DNA of 57,940 bases from Pontibacter diazotrophicus (GCF_003367245.1 NZ_QRGR01000037.1:1-57940), one strand, 5' to 3'; shown: positions 18,217 to 26,657, numbered from the stretch's first letter. The notes: generated by a model not told the origin, from the sequence alone. Numbers and translations are program-made.

Positions 18217-18318
18217 AGGTAAGTGTTATTGTTATATTCGTTCTGTGGTGGCGGTACTCCTATAACCGTTATAAAGGGCCTCATAAGCTGGATTATGATA
18301 AATAGAAAGGTAGCGTCT

Positions 18319-18440
18319 AGAGCATTTGCGAAAGCATGGAAATAGAATTACTTCATCCTCTCTTTTGCTTTGTTATTGAATATTGTTATGCTGCTGAAAG
18401 TTAGCACTTCAGCCATGCTTTCGCAAATGCTCTGTTAGGC
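18319..18440 (-). other. Long hairpin, possible attC in reverse orientation
   Basis: A perfect 21-bp inverted repeat (arms 18319-18339 and 18413-18433, each containing GCATTTGCGAAAGCATGG or its complement) surrounds about 73 nt. On the minus strand it directly follows the ATPase stop codon and opens with GCCTAAC, an exact attC R''-type box. The other end lacks a clear GTTRRRY core, so it may be a degenerate attC or a transcription terminator. Confidence 0.55.
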
Positions 18441-18447
18441 GTAGCTC

Positions 18448-20442
18448 TTAATCAAGCACTTCATCCAATTTGTCATTTAACCAGTCAATTGCAATCATTA
18501 CAGATTGATATACATCATTGTCAATTTCTTTGGCGTGAGCATCTGCACGATGTCTGTTTATTAGATTTAAGTAAATATCAAAAAGCTGTTTATCGATAAA
18601 TACCTTTTCAAACAGCTCCCATTTCTTTAAGATGAACTTTCTTAGATCCTCAAAATATAACTCATGTTCGCCGCTAAATATTTCTTCAATGCTAATTGCA
18701 GACAACCTTTGGTATCTTGAAGATGATGAATCTATGATTTGTAAAAACTCACTTCGGCCTTTTGTTGCGCCAAATTGTATTTTCAAGTTCAGTTTTACAA
18801 GTTCCCTAAGCTTTCTCTCGGCAAAGCCTCTTTTTTCTGCAATTGTCTTCCATTTATCAGCTAATGAAATTTGTGTGGGAATAAGCTTAGTCTTCTGCTT
18901 TAGAAATTCTTTGATGACATTAATTTGAATATAGAAGTTGCCGTTATCTTCAACAATTAAATTGTATCCAAGTAGGTGCTGTATCAGTATTTCTTGTTTT
19001 GTTGAATACGAATTTGATATTCTTTCGTCTAATGCAACTTTCTCTAACAAGGTATATTCTTCAGGATACCAGTTTCGTAACACTTGGATAATTAAATCTA
19101 CATAGTCTATTAGTCGCCTATCAAAGTTTTCTTTATTAGATTTATAAAAATATTTTGTCGCTTTTATTGGTCTATCCTTTGAAAGGTCATTGTGTATTAG
19201 ACTGCAAACTTGTCTAATAAGAAAAGGATGCCCTCCATACTCTTCTGTCAAAAATGTATAGATTTCATCATCGTAATTAATCCCCATGTAGTTTCCGATA
19301 GTTTCAACCATTTCTTTTACCTGGTCGTAGGTAAAAAAAGTTAAGTACTTCGGAGTTATCATTCGGTAAATTGGATTGTCAAATCCATTCACAGTTGGCG
19401 TTTCAACTATTTTTGGATTTACTCCAGCTATTAAAAATGAAAAGATATTGTTATGAGCTTGATAACATGACCTTATTGCCTGCCAAAAAGAAATATAATC
19501 TTCTCCTGATTTCCAATGTTCAGTTGGACTTAAACTAAATGTCAAATTCTCAATCTCATCAAATATTAATAGAATCCTTTTTCGTCCTATTTTATTATAA
19601 ACTTTTTTTAAATCTGTGGCAAAAGAGATAGACGCATTTTTCTCGCTGTAATCATTCTCAAGTTCAATATCAAAGTTGTTTTTTGCCTTTAGTTTTAAGG
19701 ATATTGCTTGAATAATAAATTGTAAAGCTTCATTCCATTTCCTTTTATGAAGTGATGGGTCTTGACAATCTATGTATATTGAAAATTCATCCCTTGCTGA
19801 CAATTGTCTTTCTAAGGCATATAGAACTGATGTTTTCCCGATTTTTCGTAATCCAAAAAGCCCTGAATTTTCTCCTGTGCGGTATTTGTCATAATAAAAG
19901 TGAACAAATTCATTTCTTCCAAAGAAATAGGTGTCATTGTGTAAAGGGGACTCAAATGAATAAAGGTCCCTACCATAGAATTGTTCTTTTAAGCGTTTCC
20001 ATATTACTTCTTGAGAGTCCTCTTTGAAGAATTCATCGTAATGATACGGTATAATAATTCTAGATTCGGGTTCACGTATCGTAATATCTTTTACTTTTTC
20101 CTGAATGTTTTTATCATTGCTTATCAATATAAAGCACAATTTATCAAGTCGGTTGTGAAATTCGAACATCAATTTGTCAACGAAATCAAGAGTACGTGAG
20201 TCAAAATTGTCGTACCTCGACATGAGAACTAAAATTTCCCTTTCTAACCGAAAAGATTCTTGAACTTTATCCGTTGGCCTTACAAATACAAAAGAATAGT
20301 CAGATCCTTTAAAGTTTTGATATTTTGCAAACGTTATAAACCATACATGTTTAAGCTGCCATACTAAATGTTTTTCTGAACGAAAAAAACCAGCGGTTGT
20401 AAGGTCAATGTGGGGATGTACTCCTGGGTTAATATTTGCCAT
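18448..20442 (-). CDS. P-loop ATPase (nSTAND/AAA type) with a HEPN-like C-terminus
   Basis: This 664-residue protein has three parts. Residues 30-140 form an unassigned alpha/beta domain (VWFITFAKYQNF, FVFVRPTD, CFILISND). A P-loop domain follows with Walker A GLRKIGKTS at 197-205 and Walker B LLIFDE at 291-296, then a helical region and winged-helix-like repeats. The C-terminus holds INRHRADAHAK, where R630 and H636 fit the Rx(4-6)H motif of HEPN ribonucleases of the Swt1-like group. Large STAND ATPases with HEPN or similar effectors act in phage defence. The ATPase call is firm, the HEPN call moderate, and the defence role is inference. It stands alone, bounded by a long hairpin downstream and a dyad upstream. 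Confidence 0.75.
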   Translation of the reverse strand: MANINPGVHPHIDLTTAGFFRSEKHLVWQLKHVWFITFAKYQNFKGSDYSFVFVRPTDKVQESFRLEREILVLMSRYDNFDSRTLDFVDKLMFEFHNRLDKLCFILISNDKNIQEKVKDITIREPESRIIIPYHYDEFFKEDSQEVIWKRLKEQFYGRDLYSFESPLHNDTYFFGRNEFVHFYYDKYRTGENSGLFGLRKIGKTSVLYALERQLSARDEFSIYIDCQDPSLHKRKWNEALQFIIQAISLKLKAKNNFDIELENDYSEKNASISFATDLKKVYNKIGRKRILLIFDEIENLTFSLSPTEHWKSGEDYISFWQAIRSCYQAHNNIFSFLIAGVNPKIVETPTVNGFDNPIYRMITPKYLTFFTYDQVKEMVETIGNYMGINYDDEIYTFLTEEYGGHPFLIRQVCSLIHNDLSKDRPIKATKYFYKSNKENFDRRLIDYVDLIIQVLRNWYPEEYTLLEKVALDERISNSYSTKQEILIQHLLGYNLIVEDNGNFYIQINVIKEFLKQKTKLIPTQISLADKWKTIAEKRGFAERKLRELVKLNLKIQFGATKGRSEFLQIIDSSSSRYQRLSAISIEEIFSGEHELYFEDLRKFILKKWELFEKVFIDKQLFDIYLNLINRHRADAHAKEIDNDVYQSVMIAIDWLNDKLDEVLD

Positions 20443-20951
20443 GATTTTGTCTTGGTCGCTTTTACGTGTTACACCGAACTAAGGGATAAACGGAAGTCGG
20501 TTCCGGTTATCGGTAAATTTCGACAAATAACCGTAACCGGACTACCGAATATACAATATAACCAAAGCAATATAAACCTGCCTGCAGACGATTCCCAAAC
20601 CCCAACAGAGTACCAGAACCCTTACCCCCTTCAGTTGGCTGGAAAGGTGTGTCGCTCATAACAGGAGTTATGTTAAATGGAAGCACTACTGGGGAAATGG
20701 AACTGGGTGCTGAAAGGTCTAATTAGAAAGTGAGCTGCTATCCCGAGGCCTTTGTATCAGTTTAGGCGCTGCCAAAGTATAATCCATTAGAAAGGCAATC
20801 CTCCCCGGCAGGCTTTGCTCCCACGTCCAGTACTCCGCCACTTAGCCTGCTTTTGAGATGGCTAAATGAGGCGATAGGATGTTGTCAGCTATATTCCTGC
20901 TTTTTTCTTTGTTCCTGTTCCACATTCCCTTTTTCCGACTTTAGCTTCCCC
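20443..20951. other. Non-coding region with dyads and a repeat
   Basis: Holds the promoter of the leftward ATPase gene. An imperfect dyad at about 20496-20553 (GTCGGTTCCGGTTAT against ATAACCGTAACCGGAC) is a candidate operator. CATAAC-AGGA-GTTATG with a following TTAA lies at 20657-20676, and copy 1 of a dispersed repeat at 20799-20840. No gene is visible. Confidence 0.5.
20799..20840 (+). repeat. Dispersed repeat, copy 1 (partial)
   Basis: Contains CCTCCCCGGCAGGCTTTGC and GTCCAGTACTCCGCCA, matching the start of the longer copies at 22181-22258 and 51415-51496. Confidence 0.75.
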
Positions 20952-21806
20952 CTACCGCGTAGGCCCTATGTCCACCTGGCTCTCCAGCGCCTGCTGCACC
21001 TGTGTCGGCAAGGCAGTAAGCAGGTCATACCCGGTGGCCTGTTCAATGGCATCCACGCTAGTGCGGTAGGTGCCCCAGTCCGAGCGGACTGTGTTGCTGT
21101 TGGGCGTGTCCACGGCTATTACGCGCGTGCCGGTGTTTATCCGCTGCAGGTCGTTTTCCCCTTCCGGCAGCACCACCAGCACCTTCCAGATTCTACTAGG
21201 CACCGTCACGTTCCCGTTGTCGATGGTCCTGGCAGTGCCGCTGTCGCTTGTCCCGCCCACGCCGTAGCTGCCCATCACCACATACACCTCCATGCCGTCC
21301 CGCACCAAGTCCCGGGTGTAGTCCTCCAGGTTCGCCCACGTCTCCTGGTTGTTGTTGGGAGCCTGCGGGATGATGTTTGTCATCAGGAAAGTAGCGGAGT
21401 TGTCCTCCTCGGATTTCGTTCTGTCTGCCGAGGGTATGTTGTGTCCCCTATCAAAACCACTGCCGGTGTAGCTGGAAGTGGTGACGCGGTACCACCCCTG
21501 AGGTAGCACCGGGTCTGCCCTGAAATTGTTCTGCCGCGGTGCATTCCCAAGCCAGTTTTGGCTCACGTGCCAGCTCACCCAGTTGGGTGTGCCCCGCTCC
21601 CGGCTGTAGGAGAGCGCGAACTGGGGCTTTGTGATAAGGTAGTTGTTGAAGCTGCTCTCTTCTGCTGTGGCTCCGCTGGGGTTGCCCAGCAGCAGTTGCT
21701 CCTCTTCCAGCGTGAGCGTCTGCTGCGGTGCTACCTCGGAATCCTGACAGCCCGAGAGTAGAATAAAAACAAGCAGGAAGTATCTGTAGGTTTTTTTAAG
21801 CATCAT
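20952..21806 (-). CDS. DNA/RNA non-specific endonuclease, lipoprotein (NucA-like)
   Basis: The 284-residue protein starts with a lipoprotein signal (LLVFILLSGC, lipidated C20) so it is exported and membrane-anchored. The nuclease core contains the DRGH motif at 119-122 (H122 the general base) in GSGFDRGHNIPSADR, and N-rich sequence downstream (TNIIPQAPNNNQ) that binds the single Mg ion. This is the Serratia nuclease/NUC1 family, which cuts DNA and RNA without sequence preference, usually for nutrition or to degrade extracellular DNA. Length is typical. It is GC-rich, monocistronic, and not flanked by clear attC-like sites. Confidence 0.93.
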   Translation of the reverse strand: MMLKKTYRYFLLVFILLSGCQDSEVAPQQTLTLEEEQLLLGNPSGATAEESSFNNYLITKPQFALSYSRERGTPNWVSWHVSQNWLGNAPRQNNFRADPVLPQGWYRVTTSSYTGSGFDRGHNIPSADRTKSEEDNSATFLMTNIIPQAPNNNQETWANLEDYTRDLVRDGMEVYVVMGSYGVGGTSDSGTARTIDNGNVTVPSRIWKVLVVLPEGENDLQRINTGTRVIAVDTPNSNTVRSDWGTYRTSVDAIEQATGYDLLTALPTQVQQALESQVDIGPTR

Positions 21807-22180
21807 CTTCAGGTTAAACTGAGCTCCCCTGCCGCTGCCATATGCAGTGGCATTTGCGGCGGGAGCTGCAAGTTAGAGAGTTTGATATTCTTTGAGCTGC
21901 ATCCGCGCTAATGAAGTACGGGGAAGCTTCCGGATTGGCTTCACTTTACAAGGGCGCAGGTTGAGCTTCTATAGGATTCATCCTTCATCACCAGGTCCGG
22001 CACCTCTGCTACTCCTGCCCTTCTTTCTTCCCTTTTGTAACAACAAGTAGTCTTCAGGAATGGAAGGCAGATGATTTAAGAGTTACTTTTTGATGAGAAG
22101 TAAAGGCTGTTTTCAATAACAAGCAAAGCGCTAGAGCGGGCCAGTTGCAGCTGCTGGTCAGTCCGCACCCGCTAAGCAAC

Positions 22181-22258
22181 CCCTCCCCTGCAAGCTTTGC
22201 ACCCACTGTCCAGCATTCCGCCAAATTATACTAGTTTGTCAGAGAGAGGTGCGCTGGA
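22181..22258 (+). repeat. Dispersed repeat, copy 2
   Basis: Shares with 51415-51496 the ordered blocks CAAGCTTTGCACCCAC, GTCCAGCA, TCCGCCAAATTAT and TTTGTCAGAGAG, followed by GTGCGCTGG. It is non-coding. Confidence 0.85.
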
Positions 22259-22282
22259 CAGTGTTTTTCCCTCCCGCACAAA

Positions 22283-22316
22283 GCGTTCCCCACCTCCTTG
22301 AGGAGGTGGGGAACGC
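22283..22316. terminator. Perfect 16-bp hairpin
   Basis: GCGTTCCCCACCTCCT pairs perfectly with AGGAGGTGGGGAACGC across a 2-nt centre. It is very stable and GC-rich. No T-run follows on the plus strand and no gene ends close by, so it may be a structural or mobile-element remnant rather than a simple terminator. Confidence 0.55.
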
Positions 22317-22661
22317 GGTTTCTCCATAACTGGTGCTATGTAAAGTTGAAGAGATAGGAGCGTTATAGTCCCGTATCAATGGGAGGCTGCCGAAAATTTA
22401 GTAATTCTGGACTCACAGCATGGCAAATCAAGGTGCGCAGCTTCTGTTTTACAAGGGTTTCTTCTATTCTGTTACAATAATTTATTTAAATAAATCAACT
22501 AATATAATAATATACTGTTATATATAAATATACAAATAACATTTAAAACCTTATCATCATAAAATTTTGAAAAGAGTGATTTCTTAACCTTGTAACATCA
22601 GAAGCTAGCCCCTTAGGCTAGTGTAGAGAGGGGTGTTGTGGAAATTTGGAAAAGACAGAAC

Positions 22662-22889
22662 ATGACAAAGGCAGAAGAGATAATTACCAAACAACTTATG
22701 AATAGAGTCAGCTCTTGTGGCAGTTGCCTTGGCGAGGTTAAGGTTGACGAGGTAGTCCAGGTAATGGAGAAATACTCTCTTGCGCAGATGCAGGAGTATA
22801 AAAAAACACTACAGGGCAAGCTGGAGAAGCAGCATGTTTACTGCGCCTGGGACATTGTGCAGTATACCCCCTTTCCGGAAATGAAATAA
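22662..22889 (+). CDS. Hypothetical protein (75 aa)
   Basis: From the ATG at 22662 the product begins MTKAEEIITKQLMNRV and includes CGSC and a helical YSLAQMQEYKKTLQGKLEKQ segment. A GTG at 22638 would add eight residues. No family is recognised. The CxxC pair could bind metal. It converges on the next gene, and a GCCCT/AGGGC hairpin with a T-run (about 22897-22921) lies between them. Confidence 0.5.
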   Translation: MTKAEEIITKQLMNRVSSCGSCLGEVKVDEVVQVMEKYSLAQMQEYKKTLQGKLEKQHVYCAWDIVQYTPFPEMK

Positions 22890-22892
22890 TTG

Positions 22893-22921
22893 AAGCTTGC
22901 CCTCTTTGGAAGGGCTTTTTA
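22893..22921 (+). terminator. Short terminator-like hairpin
   Basis: GCCCT and AGGGC pair around CTTTGGA and are followed by TTTTT, just after the stop at 22889. It overlaps the end of the opposing gene. Confidence 0.5.
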
Positions 22922-23173
22922 CTTCTCCCCCATCAACTCCTCCAGGCTTACCATCTGCAGGTAAGGCTCCAGGCACGTTTTGCTTTTAAAGCCGCGCACG
23001 GTCTTCACCTGGTTATCTTCCGGCGAGTACCACACCTCGGCAAAGAATTCACCCATGTGGTAGAGTACCACGCTGTGGCCACCATCATGACGGACTGCTA
23101 AATAGCTGCCATACTGCCAAACCATCTCGGCTCGTTGGTCCAACGCATAGTAGTTGAATTGATAGATGTTCAT
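22919..23173 (-). CDS. Hypothetical protein (84 aa)
   Basis: The product beginning MNIYQFNYYALDQRAEMVW is a compact, beta-rich sequence (YLAVRHDGGHSVVLYHMGEF, EVWYSPEDNQV). The frame stays open to 23290, but the extra 39 residues are of a different, Ser/Arg/Cys-rich composition, so the ATG at 23173 is preferred. I recall similar short orphan proteins as common in Hymenobacteraceae; no function is known. Confidence 0.6.
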   Translation of the reverse strand: MNIYQFNYYALDQRAEMVWQYGSYLAVRHDGGHSVVLYHMGEFFAEVWYSPEDNQVKTVRGFKSKTCLEPYLQMVSLEELMGEK

Positions 23174-23592
23174 ATAGCTGCAACAGTTTGTACTGCAAGG
23201 TACGGGATTGAACATTGAGGGGATGTCTGCAGAGGAACGGCTCTGCCACAACTTGAAAGCAGTATTCCGCCGTTTTGAGGGATAAGGCATAGCAATAAGC
23301 CGCAGCTCAGCTATCTTCCACTAACGTTGTTATGGTAAATTGATTCGTTCTTTAAGAAAACAGTTTAATCTTGATTTCTTTACCAAGTTTTTTGCCTGAT
23401 ATTACAGCTGTTTCGAAAGCTTAGGTGCATCGTCTTAAAATGGAAAGGAAACAAGCGATTTATTTACAATGCTATACCTATATAGTATATTCGTTAGTCC
23501 AGTTCGGCTTATCTGTCGATTTCTACATATAAGCCGTATAGAGTTCCGTTTATACCATAGTTAGTGGGTATATTAATTTATAAAAAGAAAAA
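23174..23592. other. Non-coding region before cassette B1
   Basis: No gene is seen. The segment 23526-23568 (CATATAAGCCGTATAG ... TATACCATAGTTAGTGGG) resembles the last 40 bp of leaders A and C, which also end ATAAGCGTATG ... CTAGTTAG. This marks a third possible cassette boundary. Confidence 0.5.
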
Positions 23593-24066
23593 ATGGTAAA
23601 GCTTCTGACCTTGTTACTTCTGATACCATTCCTCACAGTGGGGCAGAGCATTAATTCAACAGAAGTAAAAGGGCACAGCAACATCTACAATAATGCATTA
23701 ATTCAATATATCAAGCATCTTGAAAAGAGTACTGTAAAGTATGATACACTTTACTTGAGCAATCAACCCGAAGTAGTTACTGATAATCTAATGACAAAAG
23801 TTGGTAATACGGTTATCAAAGTAGTCAAAGAAAGCGAAGGTGGGCTTAGCGAAATTCTCAATAGAAAAGAAGGAATTATTTACCATTACCTTTTCCCTCT
23901 AAGATTTCATAACGGTCAGTTTGATGTATCAATCTTGCCTTTAGGTGCTAAAAAAGTGGAAGGAGAAATACGGCTGTTAAATTCTGGTGGTGGTCGAGCA
24001 GTCTATTCTTTTGACGAGCAGAAAAAGCAGTTTAAGTTTATCAAGTACGAAAGCTGGGGTATCTAA
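23593..24066 (+). CDS. Exported hypothetical protein, cassette B1
   Basis: The 157-residue product has a clear type I signal peptide (MVKLLTLLLLIPFLTVGQS) and a soluble domain with alternating strands. No family is recognised. It starts about 25 bp after an attC-like boundary (GTTAGTG at 23560) and ends just before a good attC-like site, so it fits the cassette pattern. It is AT-rich. Confidence 0.7.
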   Translation: MVKLLTLLLLIPFLTVGQSINSTEVKGHSNIYNNALIQYIKHLEKSTVKYDTLYLSNQPEVVTDNLMTKVGNTVIKVVKESEGGLSEILNRKEGIIYHYLFPLRFHNGQFDVSILPLGAKKVEGEIRLLNSGGGRAVYSFDEQKKQFKFIKYESWGI

Positions 24067-24076
24067 GAATAACATC

Positions 24077-24141
24077 CACTAACCCCGCACATAAGCCAAG
24101 CTTGGCTGCGCCTCGCTCGCTTTATGTACCAACCGTTGGCA
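24077..24141 (+). other. attC-like site after cassette B1
   Basis: Starts ACTAACCCCGCACATAAG and ends ATGTACCAACCGTTGGCA. The loop contains GCTGCGCCTCGCTCGC. The layout closely matches the site at 17123-17182. Confidence 0.72.
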
Positions 24142-24314
24142 AAACTATCGACGACTGTTTATCCCCTTCCTCTCGGTAAGATAAACGGTCCTTTTCTTTA
24201 CTTTTGACAGTATTCAGAAATTTGCTCAACATAGAGTCTTTCATTAAGATAACTGTCGTTATAGAAGAAGGCAAAGCTTTCCGTGATGAGGACCCTTCTC
24301 TGATATAACTCATA

Positions 24315-24402
24315 AGCCGCTTTATGTTAGGTAACAGTATTGTACAGACCATGGGTGAGGCTTCAGCCGGAGCTTTGCTCATGCGCTTGGTCAGCGGACG
24401 TA
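24315..24402 (-). other. attC-like site in reverse orientation
   Basis: The minus strand reads GACCAAGCGCATGAGC, then AAAGCTCCGGCTGAAGCCTC, then CATGGTCTGTACAATACTGTTACC. It matches the plus-strand site at 29704-29774 in its CATGAGC, GCTCCGGCTGA and GCCTC blocks. It lies just downstream of the leftward partition operon and is separated from the site after cassette B1 by about 170 bp. Confidence 0.5.
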
Positions 24403-24413
24403 GTTCTTTACTG

Positions 24414-24446
24414 TCTAACTATTCTAACATAAATAACATTTCTAAC
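24414..24446. promoter_or_regulatory. TCTAAC half-site cluster (candidate partition site, part 1)
   Basis: Three TCTAAC boxes at 24414, 24423 and 24441. The same hexamer forms full palindromes upstream of parA and before rep. Their distribution around the partition genes suggests sites for the RHH protein. Confidence 0.5.
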
Positions 24447-24738
24447 GATAATAACTGTAATCTCCCATCTTTAGCCACAACTGATACTCTTTCGAGGAAA
24501 GATGCTGTTTCATGTAGTTGGCCATGCCTGCAGTATCAGTTTGCTCTCTGTGCGTTCTGTAGAAGTCTATCAAGGTATCTTCTACATTTTGTGCTGATGC
24601 ATTGGCCCTCTCCTGTCGCTCGATTACTGCAGACATGCTCCAGAGCAGCACAACTGCAAAGCTGCCGTAGATAATGAACCGGACAATATTCTGGCGCCAG
24701 AACTGCTGCCGTGGCGTAAGCTGGTCAAACGGTTTCAT
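24442..24738 (-). CDS. Small membrane protein in the partition operon
   Basis: The 98-residue protein has one hydrophobic segment (IVRFIIYGSFAVVLLWSMSAV at about 18-38) and a charged, helical remainder. No family is recognised. It follows the RHH gene by 10 bp in the same direction and is probably cotranscribed with parA. Its end overlaps a TCTAAC box. It could link the partition complex to the membrane, but that is speculation. Confidence 0.6.
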   Translation of the reverse strand: MKPFDQLTPRQQFWRQNIVRFIIYGSFAVVLLWSMSAVIERQERANASAQNVEDTLIDFYRTHREQTDTAGMANYMKQHLSSKEYQLWLKMGDYSYYR

Positions 24739-24748
24739 TCCGGAGTAT

Positions 24749-25078
24749 CTATTTCTTCTTGCGGCCCCTGGAAGCTTTCTTCAGCACCTCCGGAGGCAGT
24801 GGCTTGTCACTCCCCTCCTGTTTGTCCAGGTACTCTACCACGGCATTGGTAACGGTTTCCATAATCCCCTCCCGGTCCCAGTACGAATGCTGCCGGATCC
24901 GCATCACAAGCGAGGCAGGGAGCCTCGTGGCAAAAGGCATCAATTCCTCTTCTCCGGCCTCCTCAGGGGCAGGCTCCGGCGCTTTCGCCTGCTCTGGCTT
25001 GTCTTCATACATCTGGCGGTCGAAGCTTGTCATGCCACGGCTTATGGACTTGAAATCTGGTTTTGCTTGCTTGGCCAT
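24749..25078 (-). CDS. Ribbon-helix-helix-type partition partner of ParA
   Basis: The 109-residue protein has a disordered, acidic N-terminal half and a C-terminal domain PFATRLPASLVMRIRQHSYW followed by a helix (IMETVTNAVVEYLDKQ) that fits a ribbon-helix-helix or similar dimeric DNA binder. Its start codon overlaps the parA stop, a strong sign of translational coupling. In type Ib plasmid systems a small RHH protein binds the centromere and represses the operon. The role follows from context; the fold is a moderate call. Confidence 0.72.
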   Translation of the reverse strand: MAKQAKPDFKSISRGMTSFDRQMYEDKPEQAKAPEPAPEEAGEEELMPFATRLPASLVMRIRQHSYWDREGIMETVTNAVVEYLDKQEGSDKPLPPEVLKKASRGRKKK

Positions 25079-25839
25079 TATAGTCTTGTCTTTATTTCTT
25101 CTAGAAGGTTGGCGTAATCTGTCGCACCATTGGAGTCAGGTGCATAATTGTACACCGGCTGGCGCATCATCTGCGCCTCTTCAAGCGAGGCGTTTATCCG
25201 GATGGTGGATGAGAGCACCAGGTCCCCGAACGTTTCTCTTGCGGCCTCCACCACATCGTTTGCTACCTTCTTGCGGTAAGAGGTGTGGTACTTGGTAAAG
25301 AAGATGCCCAGCACTTGCAGCTGCCGGTTATAGCGCTTCTTCACATTGGCCACTGACTGCATGATATTGTCGATACCGGCGAAGGAGAAGTATTCAGGAG
25401 CTGAGGGGATGAGTACATGTGTTGCTGCCACCAGCGAGCAATAAGCCAGCGTGGTAAGGGAAGGTGCGTTGTCTATTAAGATGTAGTCGTACTGCTCTGT
25501 TAGCCTGTCAGAGTCTATCCGGTCCTTGAGCTTAAACTGATAATCCTCCTCCGAGCCTATAAACTTCGAGTATATGTCCAGCGCTTTAGATGAGGGTATA
25601 ATACTCAGGTTCGGTACATATGGCTGCACCACCTCTGACAGCGGCTTTTCACCGCTCAGCCAGTGGCCCACATGCGCATCGTTCTCCTGCCCTATTGTTG
25701 ATATGGTCAGGTTAGCCTGCGAGTCCAGGTCGATGAGCAGCACCCGGTTGCCCTCTGCCGCAAGCCCTGAAGCTATGTTGATGGCCGTTGTCGTCTTGGC
25801 TACACCGCCTTTGTTATTTAGAACTGTTAGAATTGGCAT
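25078..25839 (-). CDS. parA: ParA family partition ATPase
   Basis: The 253-residue protein has the deviant Walker A KGGVAKTTT at 10-18, Walker A' VLLIDLDSQAN at about 34-44 and Walker B YILIDNAPS near 120. It is a ParA/Soj-type ATPase that positions plasmid copies on the nucleoid. It lacks an N-terminal DNA-binding extension, as in type Ib systems, so the RHH protein probably does the repression. A TCTAAC-AAT-GTTAGA palindrome lies about 95 bp upstream of its start. It belongs to the plasmid backbone with rep and higBA. Confidence 0.93.
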   Translation of the reverse strand: MPILTVLNNKGGVAKTTTAINIASGLAAEGNRVLLIDLDSQANLTISTIGQENDAHVGHWLSGEKPLSEVVQPYVPNLSIIPSSKALDIYSKFIGSEEDYQFKLKDRIDSDRLTEQYDYILIDNAPSLTTLAYCSLVAATHVLIPSAPEYFSFAGIDNIMQSVANVKKRYNRQLQVLGIFFTKYHTSYRKKVANDVVEAARETFGDLVLSSTIRINASLEEAQMMRQPVYNYAPDSNGATDYANLLEEIKTRL

Positions 25840-25933
25840 TCTCTCTATCTCTACTTATAAGGTTAGTACAGTTATAATTACTATACATGTAATCATTTCT
25901 ATAGCTTATATATATGTTATATTCTCTATTAAA

Positions 25934-25948
25934 TCTAACAATGTTAGA
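25934..25948. promoter_or_regulatory. TCTAACAATGTTAGA palindrome upstream of parA
   Basis: A perfect 15-bp palindrome, repeated with one central change at 26780-26794. It is a candidate operator or partition site for the ParA/RHH pair. A half-site GTTAGA also lies over the parA start at 25826-25831. Confidence 0.6.
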
Positions 25949-26013
25949 AACAATTTAAATGCTAGAATATCTAGCTTAAGAAGAACTTCTAATTTTAAAG
26001 TTGTAAGAGCACA

Positions 26014-26304
26014 TCAGGCTGCGGGGTTTAGCAGGTGCTCGATTTTAGACAGGTCTACCCGCTGGCTTGCCTGCCACAGGTCGTACTGCTTCTGGTGGTT
26101 GATCCAGACATCGGGCGTAGTGCCGAAGGCCACCGATAGCTTCCATGCCATCTCTGCGCTGATGCCGGCGTGGCAGTTGAGAATTTGTGAAAGAACCTTC
26201 CGGCTCATGTGCAGCTTCTCTGCAATCTGCGTGATGGACAGCCCTGTCGCGTCAGTGTACTCTCTTAAGATTTCGCCAGGATGCGGCGGGTTAAACATTA
26301 ACAT
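26014..26304 (-). CDS. higA: HigA family antitoxin
   Basis: The 96-residue protein has the HigA/VapI signature PPHPGEILREY at 6-16 and an XRE-type helix-turn-helix (SITQIAEKLHMSRKVLSQIL at about 23-42). It neutralises HigB and represses the operon. It follows higB by about 70 bp in the same direction, the usual toxin-first order of higBA. It stabilises the plasmid by post-segregational killing. Confidence 0.93.
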   Translation of the reverse strand: MLMFNPPHPGEILREYTDATGLSITQIAEKLHMSRKVLSQILNCHAGISAEMAWKLSVAFGTTPDVWINHQKQYDLWQASQRVDLSKIEHLLNPAA

Positions 26305-26372
26305 AGCTGAAAATTTATGTAGCTAAGAAATATGGTTTCAAGTTGCTCCCCACTTTTAGAGAACGGTTATGA

Positions 26373-26657
26373 TCAATGGTAATCCAGGTAGTTTACATCC
26401 AGCACCTCTACCCGTTCCCCCACAAAGATGAAGGTAACCCGGTAGTTGCCGTTGACCTTCACTGACCAATGGTCTTTCAAGTTGCCTTTCAGCGGGTGCA
26501 GGTCCCAGCCCGGGACATTCACGTCCTGCACGTTCTGCGCTGTATGCAGGCGGATAAGTATCTTCCGGATCTTGTCAAGGTGCATCGGGTTGAGCTTGGA
26601 AGCATCCCCTTTCAGGAAGAACCGCTCCAGGCCCTTGTGTTTAAAACTCACAATCAT
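26373..26657 (-). CDS. higB: HigB family toxin (RelE-like mRNA nuclease)
   Basis: The 94-residue protein has the RelE/HigB fold signature: an N-terminal strand IVSFKHKGLERFF, the PGWDLHPLKGNLKDHWSVKVNGNYR core and the closing VEVLDVNYLDYH. The C-terminal conserved Arg, Asp and His residues fit the ribosome-dependent mRNA-cutting site. Next to higA in the expected order. Length is typical. Confidence 0.92.
   Translation of the reverse strand: MIVSFKHKGLERFFLKGDASKLNPMHLDKIRKILIRLHTAQNVQDVNVPGWDLHPLKGNLKDHWSVKVNGNYRVTFIFVGERVEVLDVNYLDYH

Larger units (their letters stand above)
21807..22661. other. Non-coding region
   Basis: About 850 bp without a convincing gene. It contains copy 2 of the dispersed repeat (22181-22258), a very strong hairpin (22283-22316), a CATAAC-TGGT-GCTATG dyad (22325-22340) and a very AT-rich segment at about 22470-22570 (TTATTTAAATAA palindrome) that could hold a promoter for the small gene to the right. 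Confidence 0.5.

Noticed and set aside
24122..24382. Minus-strand frame of 86 residues
   Set aside because: It runs through two attC-like sites, so it is a by-product of structured non-coding DNA.
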